NCBI GenBank assembly: GCA_948474755.1
Contig: CAOLHI010000021.1
Coordinates: 62,001 to 126,000, forward strand
Length of the DNA: 64,000 bases
Origin: Ctenosaura bakeri
Taxonomy: Eukaryota; Chordata; Lepidosauria; Squamata; Iguanidae
Direction of reading: 5' to 3'
The translations under genes and the position numbers were made by a program. The notes beneath the pieces were generated by a model, which was not told the DNA's origin, did no database searches, and saw only the letters and a program-made list of their open reading frames with translations. Positions 43,876 to 55,050 of this stretch are shown here, piece after piece. Each line of letters begins with the position of its first letter. The stretch's first letter is position 1.

Positions 43876-44871
43876 GGTCGATATGCAGACGAACCAGTGT
43901 TGAAGAGGTCTTGCTCTTAGTCTGGCGAGATATGTCACAGTGGTTGTCGCAGCCATGTAGCCCAAGAGCTGTTGGACACTTCTCGCAGATAACGTCGGGG
44001 CCGTACGGGCGTGAGCGGCGGCCCGGATCAGGGTTTGAGCTCGAGTCTCTGGCAGGTACGCCCTGGCGGAGGTTGAGTCGAGCGTTGCCCCGATGAAGTC
44101 CAAGATCCTCGCCGGCTCGAGGTGGGACTTCTTCGGATTCACTCGTAGGCCAAGGCGAGTCAGGAGTGACAACGTCATGTGGACGTCGTGGTAAAGTCTC
44201 TGTTTGCAAGACGCCACCAACAGCCAATCGTTGAGGTAAGGGAAGACAGAAGCACCCTTCGTCCGCAGGAAGAATACCATCGGGGCCATGCACTTGGTGA
44301 AGACCCTTGGGGCAGTTGAGAGTCCGAACGGCAGCACCTTGTACTGGTAACAGGTGTTGTCGACTGCGAAGCGGAGGTACCGTCTGTGCTGCGGGCGAAT
44401 GGCGATGTGGAAGTATGCGTCTCGGAGATCGATGGAGGCGAACCAGTCCCCTCGATGGAGGAAGGGCAGGATCGACGGTATCGTGACCATCTTGAACCTC
44501 TTGGGGTGGATGTAGTAGTTCACCCCTCTGAGGTCGAGGATCGGCTGGAGGGTACCGTCGGCCTTCGGTACCGTGAAGTACCTGGAGAAGAAGCCGGTGG
44601 TCTTGGCTTCTTGCGGGAGCTGCTCGATCGCTCCTTTTTGGAGGAGGGACTGGATCTCTTCCAGGAGGACCAGGTTCGACGGGGTGGAGTAGTAAACGCC
44701 TCGAGGCGGAATATCGTGAAACTCGATGGCGTAGCCAAGACGGACGATGGAAAGCACCCAAGAGTCCGTAGTGACATGTTGCCACTCCAAAAGGTGCCGA
44801 GCCAGAGTCGGGCGGTCTCCGAGCACAGATGGTAGGCTGAAGAGTGGGTATTGGTAGGTCCTGCCAGACAC
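43789..44871 (-). pseudogene. Reverse transcriptase of DIRS copy C with mutated catalytic Asp
   Basis: A 360-codon open frame containing the RT domain: GFFSRYFTVPKADGTLQPIL and ASIDLRDAYFHIAI (first catalytic Asp), LPFGLSTAPRVFTK, then YLNDWLLVAS. The last motif should be YLDD; the codon at 44230-44232 is AAC, so the catalytic Asp is Asn. Copies A and B keep Asp. It is closest to DIRS and Ty3-like RTs. The first codon is a GTG; the frame stays open upstream, so the true start is probably within or behind Gag. The frame ends early because of the indel before RNase H. Confidence 0.85.
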
Positions 44872-45010
44872 GTCAAAACCGAGACTTCGCGTCCGAGGAG
44901 GACTTCTTAGATGAAGCCGGGCGACGTCTAAACGTGCGTCTGGCCGACGAGCCAGAGGACGATCTTGACTGTCCGGACTGGGCCGAGCGCTGGAACGACG
45001 AGGTGGAAGA

Positions 45011-47315
45011 TCATCGCCAGGATGGGCAGAAGGCGGAGGTCCTGCGGGCTTGCGTGGCTGGCTGGAGCCCGATCTTTTTGGCAGTCAACCTCGCCTTCAC
45101 CAGACTGTCCAGCACCTGGTTGGTGGACGAATTGAAGAGGCCCTCACCGTCGAAGGGGAGATCCTCGATCCTCCTTCGGGTGTCCTCTTGGATGTCGGCC
45201 GGTCGCAGCCAGGCATGGCGGCGCAAGCCGATGGATCCCGCCATGACCCGGGAGGCGATCTCCACGGCGTGCCGGGAGGAGGTCATCTGCTGCCGAGCGA
45301 TGGATATGGCCTCCTTGAAGATCACCGAGGCGGCTTGACGGATGTCGTCCGGTTCCGCCTCCATCGCAGGTTGAAGGCGGTCGAGCACTTTCTTCAGGTA
45401 TGCCACGAGGCAAGCCTGAGTGTTGGAAAGCCTGATCTGCAAGGAGGCAGCGGAATAAAACCTCCTTGCGTAGGCGTCCAACTTCCTGCCTTCTTTATCC
45501 GGCGGGGCGGTGTGCTGCCTGCCGGTGCCTTTTGTCTGTACCGACTCGACCACCACAGAGTTCGGTGCAGGGTGGTTGAAGAGATAACCTGTGTTATCCT
45601 TCTGCACCCTGTAGAGGTGCTCCAAACGCTGCGGTATCGGCTGTGCCGAGGCCGGTCTATCCCAAGCGGCCTTCACCACTTTGGAGATCCGGGGCAGGAG
45701 AGGCAGCGGGGCCGCGGCAGGTTGCTTCCCCTCGAAGATGGAGAAGACGGGATCGTCGTCCTCCGGCTCCGCATCCACGATCTTAAGGCCAAGGGTAGAG
45801 GCCATGCGGAGCAGCATCGCAGAGAACTGGTGGACGTCCTCTGGAGCTGAACTGGGATCGGCTCCCCGAATCCCAGCGGAGGAGACTCCTGGGAGGCCGC
45901 CTCAGACACCTCTGATTCCGCGCTCGAGTCGTACGACTCCGAGCTCGGTGAGTCCTCTCGCCACTCGCTTTCCGGCTCCTTCACAGTCGTCGCGGGTGCT
46001 GCCTTCTTGGGCTTGTCCGCAGCCAGAACGGTGGTAGTGGCAGCATCACGCTTGGGCTGGCTGACCACAGACTTCACCTTTCTAGTGGTGACCGGCGTAG
46101 TCTGACAGGCTGATGTGGTCCTAGCCTGCTCAGTCACCACCGACTCCGTAGGGCGCGTCGCCGTAGCCGTAACCCTAGGAGGTGGCGATACCGCTCGATA
46201 TCAAGGCGAAGGCTCCCTCGCCCTATGGTATCGAGGCGAGGGAGAGCGGCTGAAGGAGCGGCGGTCCGACGGCGAACGGCTTCGGTGCCGACGGTACCGA
46301 GCGTCTTCTCCTCGAGGCGAGCGTGATTCGTGCTGTCTCCGAGGTGACCGGGACCTCCAGAAGGTCTCCCAGCGTCTAGGGTCACGATGGTACCGATCCC
46401 GGTACGATGGAGAATGTGACCGGTAAGAGGCCGGGCGCTCTCTCCACTCAGACTCCCTCGCGTACCTGGCCACGTAGGACGCCGAGGTGTATCTGGAGGC
46501 AGACGAGCGAGGTTGTTCCTCTCTAGTCTCCCTAGGAGGCGGTGAGGCCACCGGACGCTCCGAAGAGCGGGACCGGGACCTGAACGAGGTTGAACGCCGC
46601 TCCGGAGAAGCAGAGGGCTCTCCTGCTGCAGGTCGGTCGACCTGCGACGGCTGGAAAGGCGGTGGCGCTCCTCCACCAGGGTTGGAGGGTCTACCACAGG
46701 CGAGTCCGGGCACTGTTGGGGAACGTCCTCGATCTCATCGTCCGAGAGATCGACGGACTCGCCTCGCCCTTTAGAAGGCTGCAGAGTCGGAGGAGGAGTG
46801 GGAGGTTGAACGTCCCCAGCCGGGGAGCGTTTCTTCTCCTTCTTCTTCTTCTTCTCCTTGCCCTTGTCTCCGTCCGGAGCAGGGCGCTTTTTAGCAGGCG
46901 TCTCCTTCACGGGAGCCTCAGCCTTCCTCGCCGTCGAGGATCCTTTCTCTGACTTGGCAGCCGCCGACAACTTCAGGATCCTCAGTAACGCCGAGATCGG
47001 CGTTCTCGCCGGTACCGAGCCCGATACTCGACGAGGTGGACGGAACGGCAGCCGCCGATACCGTTGATGGTGTGGTCATCTTCTTTTTGGCCATCTTGGA
47101 AACGGAGGTCTCGTCGATCGCCCGCAAAGACTGCTCCCAACAATACGATTTAAGTCTTGCGGACCTGTTGCGGAGAGTCTGGGGAGTAAATCCCTGCAAA
47201 TTGGGCAAGTCCGAGTGTTGTGGGACTCACCCAAGCAGAAGAGACACTCCTTATGGCCGTCGTTGAGGGCAACTTTGCGCCCGCAGGACACGAACTTTTT
47301 AAAGAGCGCGGACAT
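45011..47315 (-). pseudogene. Gag of DIRS copy C, several frameshifts
   Basis: The same order as in copy A: zinc motif (FVSCGRKVALNDGHKECLFC), Lys-rich block, RS-rich block, acidic linker and conserved C-terminus ending PATQARRTSAFCPSWR. Single-base differences from copy A break the frame near 47190 (lost A), 47027 (gained base), 46625 (lost base) and 45855 (lost base). The C-terminal 268 codons (45011-45817) are open. Confidence 0.82.
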
Positions 47316-47473
47316 AAGACGAAACGCCAAGAGAAAAAAGTCCGAAAATCACCAAGACCAAACGGGAAGTCCGAAGGAGAGGTCAGAAACAATCCAAAAA
47401 TCCAAAAAACCGTGAAAACAGCAAGCCAAGCACAAAAGCAGAGGAACAAACCGAAGAACCTTCCGTACGCGAC

Positions 47474-47644
47474 GGCGGACGAGAAAGAACTGAGGAGAGA
47501 CCGTTGCTCGGCGGGAGGAGCATGCGCAGTACCGGCATGGGGGAGGGGTTCCCGCCAAGCGAACAAGCTCTAGAAGTTTCCGAACGCTACCGCGCAGGCG
47601 CTAAAGCTCCTAGTGTATGAAGGCACAGAGACCACGAAGAAGAA
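47474..47644 (-). repeat. 5' terminal inverted repeat, copy C
   Basis: Nearly identical to the repeat of copy A at 3733-3903. It ends in three GAA triplets (plus-strand reading) at 47636-47644, directly followed by CR1 sequence. Confidence 0.9.
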
Positions 47645-49149
47645 GCAATGGATTCAAACTAGAGGAAAAAAGATTCCACCTGAACTTCAGGAAGAACTTC
47701 CTGACAATCAGAGCTGTTTTGCAGTAGAACACACTGCCTCGAAAGGTGGTGGAGTCTTCTTCTTTGCAGTTTTTTAAGCGGAGGCTGGATGGCCATCTGT
47801 TGGGAGTGCTTTGATTTGTGTTCCTGTATTGGCAGGAGGTTGGACTGGATGGCCCCTGTGGTCTCTTCCAGCTCTACTTTTCTACGATTCTGTAAGAACA
47901 AGTAACCCAAAGTAACCCTGCCTGAGACAGTCCTTGAAACCTGGTCACCCTCTCTGTGTCTTTTAAGCTAATGGATCATGGGCAGCTTCCCAAGTTACTT
48001 CTGTTGAGATCTCTCTGCCTAAATCTCTCTCACGGGGCTGTCAACGTGATAATTTTCCTGGTTGTTAATGATGCTTTTATTATGATTGTTTTAGAATCCC
48101 AGGGCTTCACAGTTCCCTGAAAATTAGAAGCAACGATTAGAAGATCAATTTGTATATCACACTGTCGTTTGCCTTCATGAAGTTTTGAGGAACATCCATT
48201 TGCAAACCACAAGAAAGTCAATTTCTCTTTCAAAGAAGTGCTTCAAAAGGAGCAACAACACCCAGCACTGAGAAATGGCTGACAAAATAAAGTCTAATCA
48301 ATCTAGCAAAAGTTTGGCAGAACCTGCACTTCCATCAGTGCCCAGCACTTTGGATTTCTTATACCATAGGTGAATAATTTGCAAATGGGTAGATCAGATA
48401 CAAGTATGCAGAGATCTTGGCTGTCTTTGAGCTAAAGGAAAGCATAAAGGAACGTACCCAAATTTGGCTGAATTCTCTTCCTGTTGTAACACTTTGTGCC
48501 ATACTGCAAGCTGTTCCAGGGTAAACCCCTCAACCCCCAGAAGCAACAAAGGAGGAAGGGAGGGTATACGAATAAGACAGGCAAAGTTCAAGTTCTGTGC
48601 CCCATCTCATTCAACCCTATGGACAGAGCTGTTGCAATTCTTCACACCTTAGACCAGTGCATCTCAATCCAACTGGTGTGGGAGAAGAGCAAGTCCATGC
48701 AATGTGCTACAGGGCCCAGTACTATATTTGTGCCATCGGCTTCAACTGTTCCTCTTTCTTGGAAACTTGTCAGGCACTGGCAGCTGATGACCTGTGGATT
48801 ATCTCTGGTCCATGGGCCACCACTACAAATAACACTGCTTAGACAGAGGTTCCTCTTAGTCCAGTTACTGGATATTCTTCAACTGGACTGAACCTTCATG
48901 CATGCAAAGCTTGAACTTTGTACCACAGAGCTACGGCCCTTCCTTCAATTGCCCACTGTTCTCACAATAACCAATGTGCTACAGGATAAAGTAAGGGTAG
49001 CAAGAAATAGGTAGTGACTGGTGAGGTGCTGAGGATTTCATTCCATATATTGTTGTGGTGTTCTGTTTTATAGTCTTTGTCCCTGATGGTACATGCTGAT
49101 ATTCCGCCCTTTGGTGAAAAGGGCATTATAAATAAACATTATTATTACA

Positions 49150-49400
49150 AAGGAATGGCACGTTACCTAAATGCCTTGAAGGCACTAGACCCAGTTTGAT
49201 TTTGGAAGCTAAGCAGAGTCAAGTTTGGTTAGTACTTAGAAGGGAGACTGCCAAAGAACAGCAGGTGCTGTAGGCTAGATTTCAGAGGAAGAAACTGGCA
49301 AACCATCTCTTAATATTCCCTCCCTAAGAAAACCCTATGGAAATCATGGGGTAACCCTAGGTTGACATGCAACTTGAAAGCACATACACAGACATGCATC
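49150..49400 (+). repeat. 5S rRNA-derived SINE
   Basis: GGAAGCTAAGCAGAGTC, GGTTAGTACTTAGAAGGGAG and GGTGCTGTAGGCT follow the 5S rRNA internal promoter and 3' half. The tail CAACTTGAAAGCACATACAC is shared with tRNA-derived SINEs here. It is a SINE, not a 5S gene, because the 5' half is decayed and a tail follows. Confidence 0.8.
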
Positions 49401-50574
49401 ACTTCGGCATAACTGATTTAGTGAGGGAGTGTTTTGGTGTGAGGGTGGAAGCAAAGAGGAAATCTCATTTCTCCATAGGGTTAATTCTTGACTGTGGAAT
49501 TAATAAAGAAGCTTGATGGATTACATTGATTGAATGTTGAATTACATAAGGGGATGGTTTGTGGGGAACTCTAATGATCCAGAGTTCTAAAGGGGAAAAT
49601 TTTAAACAATACCTGACGAAGTCAACATTTACAGATGCAATCTGTATTATCCGCAGCCTGCAGGGTAACCTCCCTCCTTCCCTCCCTCCCTCTCTGCAGA
49701 GAGCCACTGCCAAACTGAATGTGCAGATTGATTTCTGCAGATCAGCTATCCCTATTGTGTACCTCTGTTGTGACTTGCCCTACTTAAAAGTTTTCTGCCT
49801 TCGCCACTTGTAACATTTCATTGCTGCATAGCTGGCGTTCGGCACACCAAGGAATTGGCTATGTGGGGCCACGAGCAATTAGCTTACTTAAGTCCCACCA
49901 GTAAAAGCAAAGGACTGACAACAGGCAGTATGTTTAGCCTGGGATAATTACAGTATACATGTGGGGTGGGGGAGCAGGGTATTCTAATATTTATTTTTTA
50001 TCTGCATTTCTTCATCACCTCCCTGAAAGTGCCTGAAAAAGGAGAAACAAAAGCCAATGGAATCAACACTAAAACTTTAAAAAAGCAACAAAGCAAAAGG
50101 AATGTTTTCAGTTAAGTTATCCAATTATGCAATTCGGTATTTAAGTCGATGCAGAAATCAAACACTGGCTCTGATCCTGCAAAGTATTGTTATGACTCCA
50201 CATGCTTGAATCCAATGGAACAAGTTAGTCACAATTAACAAAACTTACTTTCAGTGAGACTTGGGCCAAAGCACTTCCTCACCAAATTTTCTTTGACAAA
50301 TAATTTTTAAAATGGCAAAGCACCAGTTCCAGGTTAACAAAAAATCTGATTCATGCTTAACTCTTAAACTTTTTAAGGGGCTTACACACATGACCTGAAA
50401 TCTAAGCCATATATTAAACAACAGCACACAAAGTGCAGATGATAAGAAACACAGGCATTTTAAAAATAAATGAATGAATCTGAGCCATTGTATTACCTGA
50501 AAAGCCAAACAAAGGGTTGTATGTAATTTACGTTTAGAACAATTCCCACATTTATGGACAAGGTAACTAAAATG

Positions 50575-50806
50575 ACAGCAGCCTAAAAACCCTGAAGGCA
50601 CCAGATTCTGTTTGATCTTGGAAGCTAAGCAGGATTAGGACCGGTTTGTATTTGGATGAGGATCTCCCAAGGAGTACTAGGTGCCGCAGGAAGGCAACAG
50701 CAAACCGCCTCTAAGGATTCCTTGCCCCAGAAAACTGTGAAACGTATGGAGTCACCATTAAGTTTACTGGTGGCTTGAAGGCACATTACTCATCCAACAA
50801 CAATGG
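50575..50806 (+). repeat. 5S rRNA-derived SINE
   Basis: TTTGATCTTGGAAGCTAAGC, TTTGTATTTGGATGAGGATC and AGGTGCCGCAGG correspond to 5S rRNA. The tail GGTGGCTTGAAGGCACATTA ends in an ACAACAA run. More diverged than the copy at 49150. Confidence 0.78.
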
Positions 50807-53249
50807 TATGCCAACAAAACAGAACTGACAACCTGCACTGAAATACTCTACTCAAGCAGATCGGCAATGTGGTACACAAGAAAGAAGGTTATAACTGAAA
50901 AGGACTATTCAAATCCAGCTTTTAGGTAGAGCACAGAGGGACCCGCTCATCTTACAGAGATTCCGTGAAAACACATAAGCTATGCAGACCTACTGCCTAT
51001 AGAAAAAGTGGGATCTAATTTTGTGTGAAAGGTGAATATATAAAGCAGCCCTACTGGCATCCTAAATGAACACTGTTTACTTTCACCAGTGACAACTCTC
51101 CAAGGTTTCTCAGAAGTCATCATTAGCCTGAGTTCTTTTAAGAAGGGCACTAAGAACTGAAGTAGAAATGTCATACATGCAAGCTCTGCACTCTACTACC
51201 AAGACAGAGCAGAGCTTGGGGAAGTTACTTTTGGCACAATCCCCCAGTTCGCATGGCCAATAAGAGCTGCCATCCAAAACAGTAACTTTTTTGAGCTTCA
51301 ATGAAAATCAGCCTTCCTCAGTCCGGCTGACAGGTAGTTGGTGGATCTGGAATGTGCAATTAAACTTATCTGCAGGCTACCAAGCTGAAGCCAGTGGACC
51401 AACATGACATATTTCAGAGGAAATACATTCAAAGTGTTACTGTTAAAACTGAACAAGTCCTATTGTGTTTCAGAAATCTAATGTGGTACAAAGCCTCCTT
51501 CCACTAGAAATGCAATTTTCCCTATTCATATTGCACTACATTTATTCCCATATCACCAGTTCTCTGATCTTCTAGCTTTTGGGGTGCTGTTCACAGAGTC
51601 ATTATAGGAAAGATTTGTTTCTTAAAGTCATCTCCACTGCCCTGTTTTGTTTCCCCACATACACATACTTTACGAATTCATATTTATCATTGCAATCTGC
51701 CCTGAACTTTAGGGATGGTGTAGAATACCTATGAAAGTACATGTTAAATGAATCATTGTTTGTTTGTTTGCTTTTACTTTGTTTTTGCAGCCTGAACAGC
51801 TTCAGGGTTCCTCAGATTCCTCTCCCAGGGTAAATTCCCACACATCCACTGCAGCATACAGTAGCCAAGGATTTCCAGGTCTCCTCGTCTGGATGGCGCT
51901 AAATGAAGTACGGAAAGGAAGAAGGAAGGTGGGGGAGAGAGAAAAAGTAATTTAGTTTTTCCCCACCTTTGCTTTTTTTTGTTTTTTTTTAGGGAAACAA
52001 TCTGTAGGAATTTAAGTCTGTAGTTAGATGGAACGGGGGAAAGAAATTGACAAAACTGTGTTGTGTTTGTTCAGCTGTCCCAGAAACTCTGAGCAGCCTA
52101 GGTTTTGGCCGGAGTCCACCGACAGGCAAGCGTTTGTAGCTGCTGAGAGAGAAGGTCAGCTCTCCTCATCTCTTCAGCCTCCATCCTTCCCTTGGCTTGG
52201 CCCTGTCACATGAACTTGATCCCCATGGCCTCTGACATGATCCAGACAGCCCATAACCCGGCACCAACACTTTCTCCAAGAGCCAGGCAGTAAAACAAAG
52301 AAATAAATGTCTGCTGCTAAATTGCTAACACATGTTCCAGGAAGTCCATGGGGTCCACATTGGTCATGCGGAGACCCTTGGAGAGCAGACTAAACAGTGA
52401 TGGCCTTTCCCGCTCCACTAAACAAGAGGCGTTTGGTGGTGGAAGGCAGGGCAACAGTGCCCTCTAGTGGGCTCGAGGTCTTTGACAGCACCATCTCTGC
52501 AAAACGTTAACAGGAGTTCTCTCACTTAGCCTGCAATCATAAACACAATTTACTCTTTGACTGGGGAGAGGAAAAAGCTCTGTTTGTTAAATTTAAACCT
52601 GTTCTTTTATTTCTAAGGCATTAAAAGCAGCCAGTTCACAAGCATGAGTTGATATAAATGTATTTATCTCTCTCACTATCTGATTTTTAAGCAACAGAAC
52701 ACCCTGCCCCCCAGTTTTACAGACAAATAACAACAACAACAAAAAAGCATATACTGTATAGTTATTCCCATGAGCAATAGTTGCATGGCAGAGAAGCAAC
52801 CTGAGAATTCTCATCAGCACTTGTAATTTTAAACTTTGGGGAGAGGGATTCCTTTCACAAAAACAGGGACAAAATTCTGCATGCTTTCTCTCACTGGGAA
52901 GAGAATCAATCCAGCCAAAAACGCACCAACAAAATCCACTATTAACAAGAATATTGACTGATTGGTTATGACAGCCTTCCATAGCCTAACACCCTGCTGT
53001 TGTGTGGGACTACAATTCCCATGGCCCCATTGGCTAGGGATGATGGGAGGGCAGCCAGTTTTCTGTTTTACAAGCTGATGTTTTTCCTAACTCTTATTTG
53101 CATCCTACATTACAGATATGAGAGGCTGTATGCAAGGAGGGATGTGTGAGAGAACCAGGTCTGTTAACCCAACAAGAATTAACATTATGAACTTTTATTA
53201 AAGGAGTTCTAGTACAGACACACACATACACATAGTTTACTATAAAACT

Positions 53250-53795
53250 ATTACTATTATTATAAAAAGATCTCAGGGCAGCTTACAAATAGCATTAAGG
53301 CAAGTTAAACGGTTTAAAACAATAAAATAATTTAAATAAACTAAAACACATTAAACACCATGATGAACCAAAAATAATTTTAAAAGATTTAGAAGTTTTC
53401 AAAAGCTAAATATAACAGCACTCAGGATGAATTAATGAGACCCAAAGGCCTTGATGAATAGCCAAGAGTTTTAATTTGGTACATAAATGAGATGAATGTT
53501 GGTGCCAATTGAGTCATCAAGGGAAGGGCATTCCACAGTTGGGAGAGCATGACTGAGAAGGCCCCCTCCCATGTCCCAATGCAATGTACTGACCTCACTG
53601 GTGGAACATGGAGGAGGGCCCCTCAGCAGACCTTCGTCCTCAGGCAGGCACATACGGGGAGAGGTCCTTCCTCAAGTATCGAGGTCTCAAGATGTTTAGG
53701 ACTTTAAATATCACCACAAGCACCCTGAATTCAGACCGGAAATATACTGGCAGCCAGTGCAATTCTTTTAAGATTGCCATTACATACAGTTACCA
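53250..53795 (-). repeat. LINE 3' end
   Basis: Minus-strand 3' part of the L2/Jockey-type LINE, parallel to 25060-25480. Landmarks are GGGCATTCCACAGTTGGG, a GTTTAGGACTTTAAATATCA block and GGCAGCCAGTGCAATTC. Confidence 0.65.
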
Positions 53796-53839
53796 TACCA
53801 TACCATCTGTGAGATGTGCCATTTTCATAATTAGACATA

Positions 53840-54390
53840 TTTGTCATGCCTTGCCTTGGAGACCCTGACAGTGAGAAGGAGGATTCTGAATCTGAGGCAG
53901 AAGTTTCCCCAGAGGCGGAAGTTTCCCCAGAAGCTTGCTCAGAAGATAACAACAACAGCAGGGGCCTGAGCAGGGGGAACAAATAGCTGCAGAGGAGGCA
54001 ACACAGACTCTTTCTGTGCAAGAGAGACGATGTCAGAAAGAAGGGCTTTGCTGCTCAGTGCGTTTAAGTAACAAACAAGCCCTAATGAGCAAACACCTGT
54101 AACAACAGCATTAGTAAGATAAAAGGCTGTCAGCTGGCCCTTTCCGGGTCAGCAACTGATCTTCTCAGTCACTGAAGCCCTGTACCATGGTCTCTTGCAT
54201 CCTGACTACCTTGAACCTCTGCCTGTTTGACAATGACTTGGATTTGCCCTGTGGATTTGTTTACTCTGTAATCTGGACTTTGTCTGGACAACTCCTGCTC
54301 TTGCCTTGTGAGCAAGCCCTGCTCTGCTGCCTGCTGATTAATTGCTAGGTCTGGATTAATTGCTAGGTCCAGCATGGGCTGGAAGCATAT
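53840..54390 (+). mobile_element. Possible LTR fragment
   Basis: A region beginning TGTCATGCCTTGCC with GATAAAAGGC (TATA-like) near 54118 and repeated ATTAATTGCTAGGTC near 54335-54370. The layout suggests an LTR promoter, but no clean ends or duplication were found. Confidence 0.35.
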
Positions 54391-54472
54391 GCCTAGTCAG
54401 GATGGCCTCAGGCATAATCAGATCATAACTTCAGAGAGAATTAGGTGGGAAAATCTGATGCTAAGGGGGGCT

Positions 54473-55050
54473 TGGGATAATACTTTCAAAACCTACAAGC
54501 TACAAGCACTCCTGAAAATGACAGCAGGTGAAACTCTCCAGGGGAAGCAATCAAAGACTCTACTGTGAGCATATCCTACAGAGACTTTCCCTATTTACAC
54601 AGCCTGACCAAAACATTAAGAGATTGTCAGGACTCCCATCAATGTTTTGTCACCTACAGATAAGCTGGTAACAAATTCCAGACTCCTTTGTCAACCCCAT
54701 GACAACCGCTTTCTCCTCGTACCCTCCTTCAGGGCGGGAAATAAGGTATAAAAAAAAGAGCTCCAGGCCCAGTAAATTGTAGTATTTGGGCATAATATGT
54801 GATGCCCAGACCACTGTTCATTCTTGCTATCCTCAGACATATGTTCTGAGCCACCCCACTTTAACTTCTGCTTCACGACTGGTAACAATCACCTTTTCCA
54901 CCCAATCTCTCTCTATCCAAACCTTCTTGCCTTATTTTCTTGCATGGTTCTTGAGAGTGTCTGATTTCCTATATGCTTGTTAATTCCCAATAAAATACTC
55001 TGTTTAACTTCTAACTGGAGTAATCTCTGCAGTTAGTACTGGTATACACA
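54473..55050 (+). mobile_element. Probable solo LTR, retrovirus-like
   Basis: A promoter-like TATAAAA at about 54748, AATAAA at about 54990 and a short following segment give a U3-R-U5 layout. Ends TGGGATAATAC and GGTATACACA are bordered by GGCT at 54469-54472 and 55051-55054, a possible 4-bp duplication. No internal coding sequence lies beside it. Exact ends are inferred. Confidence 0.5.

Larger units (their letters stand above)
41574..47644 (-). mobile_element. DIRS-type retrotransposon copy C, complete from end to end
   Basis: A 6071-bp element with all parts of the DIRS layout on the minus strand: 5' repeat (47474-47644), Gag, RT, RNase H, methyltransferase-like segment, tyrosine recombinase, internal complementary region (41817-41910) and 3' repeat (41574-41769). 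DIRS elements integrate with a tyrosine recombinase through a circular intermediate, so they lack integrase and make no target duplication. The insertion is at a GAA triplet in a CR1 element. Several single-base indels, a stop codon and a mutated RT catalytic residue make this copy inactive. It is CpG-rich against its surroundings. Confidence 0.92.
41525..47892 (+). repeat. CR1 LINE 3' end split by DIRS copy C
   Basis: The left part, 41525-41573, ends CCAGAGACTAGGACAAGAA. The right part, 47645-47892, starts GCAATGGATTCAAACTAG and runs to the CR1 end at TCTACGATTCTG. Together they give continuous CR1 text as at 36090-36343, without duplication or loss at the join. Confidence 0.85.
47893..53249. 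other. Intronic or intergenic DNA with SINEs
   Basis: Apart from the two 5S-derived SINEs listed separately and a LINE tail near 49090-49145, nothing was recognised. A short minus-strand frame at about 52330-52430 (PSLFSLLSKGLRMTNVDP) looks protein-like but has no partner exon. Confidence 0.4.

Noticed and set aside
49180..49290. 5S rRNA gene candidate
   Set aside because: Only parts of 5S are preserved and a SINE tail follows.
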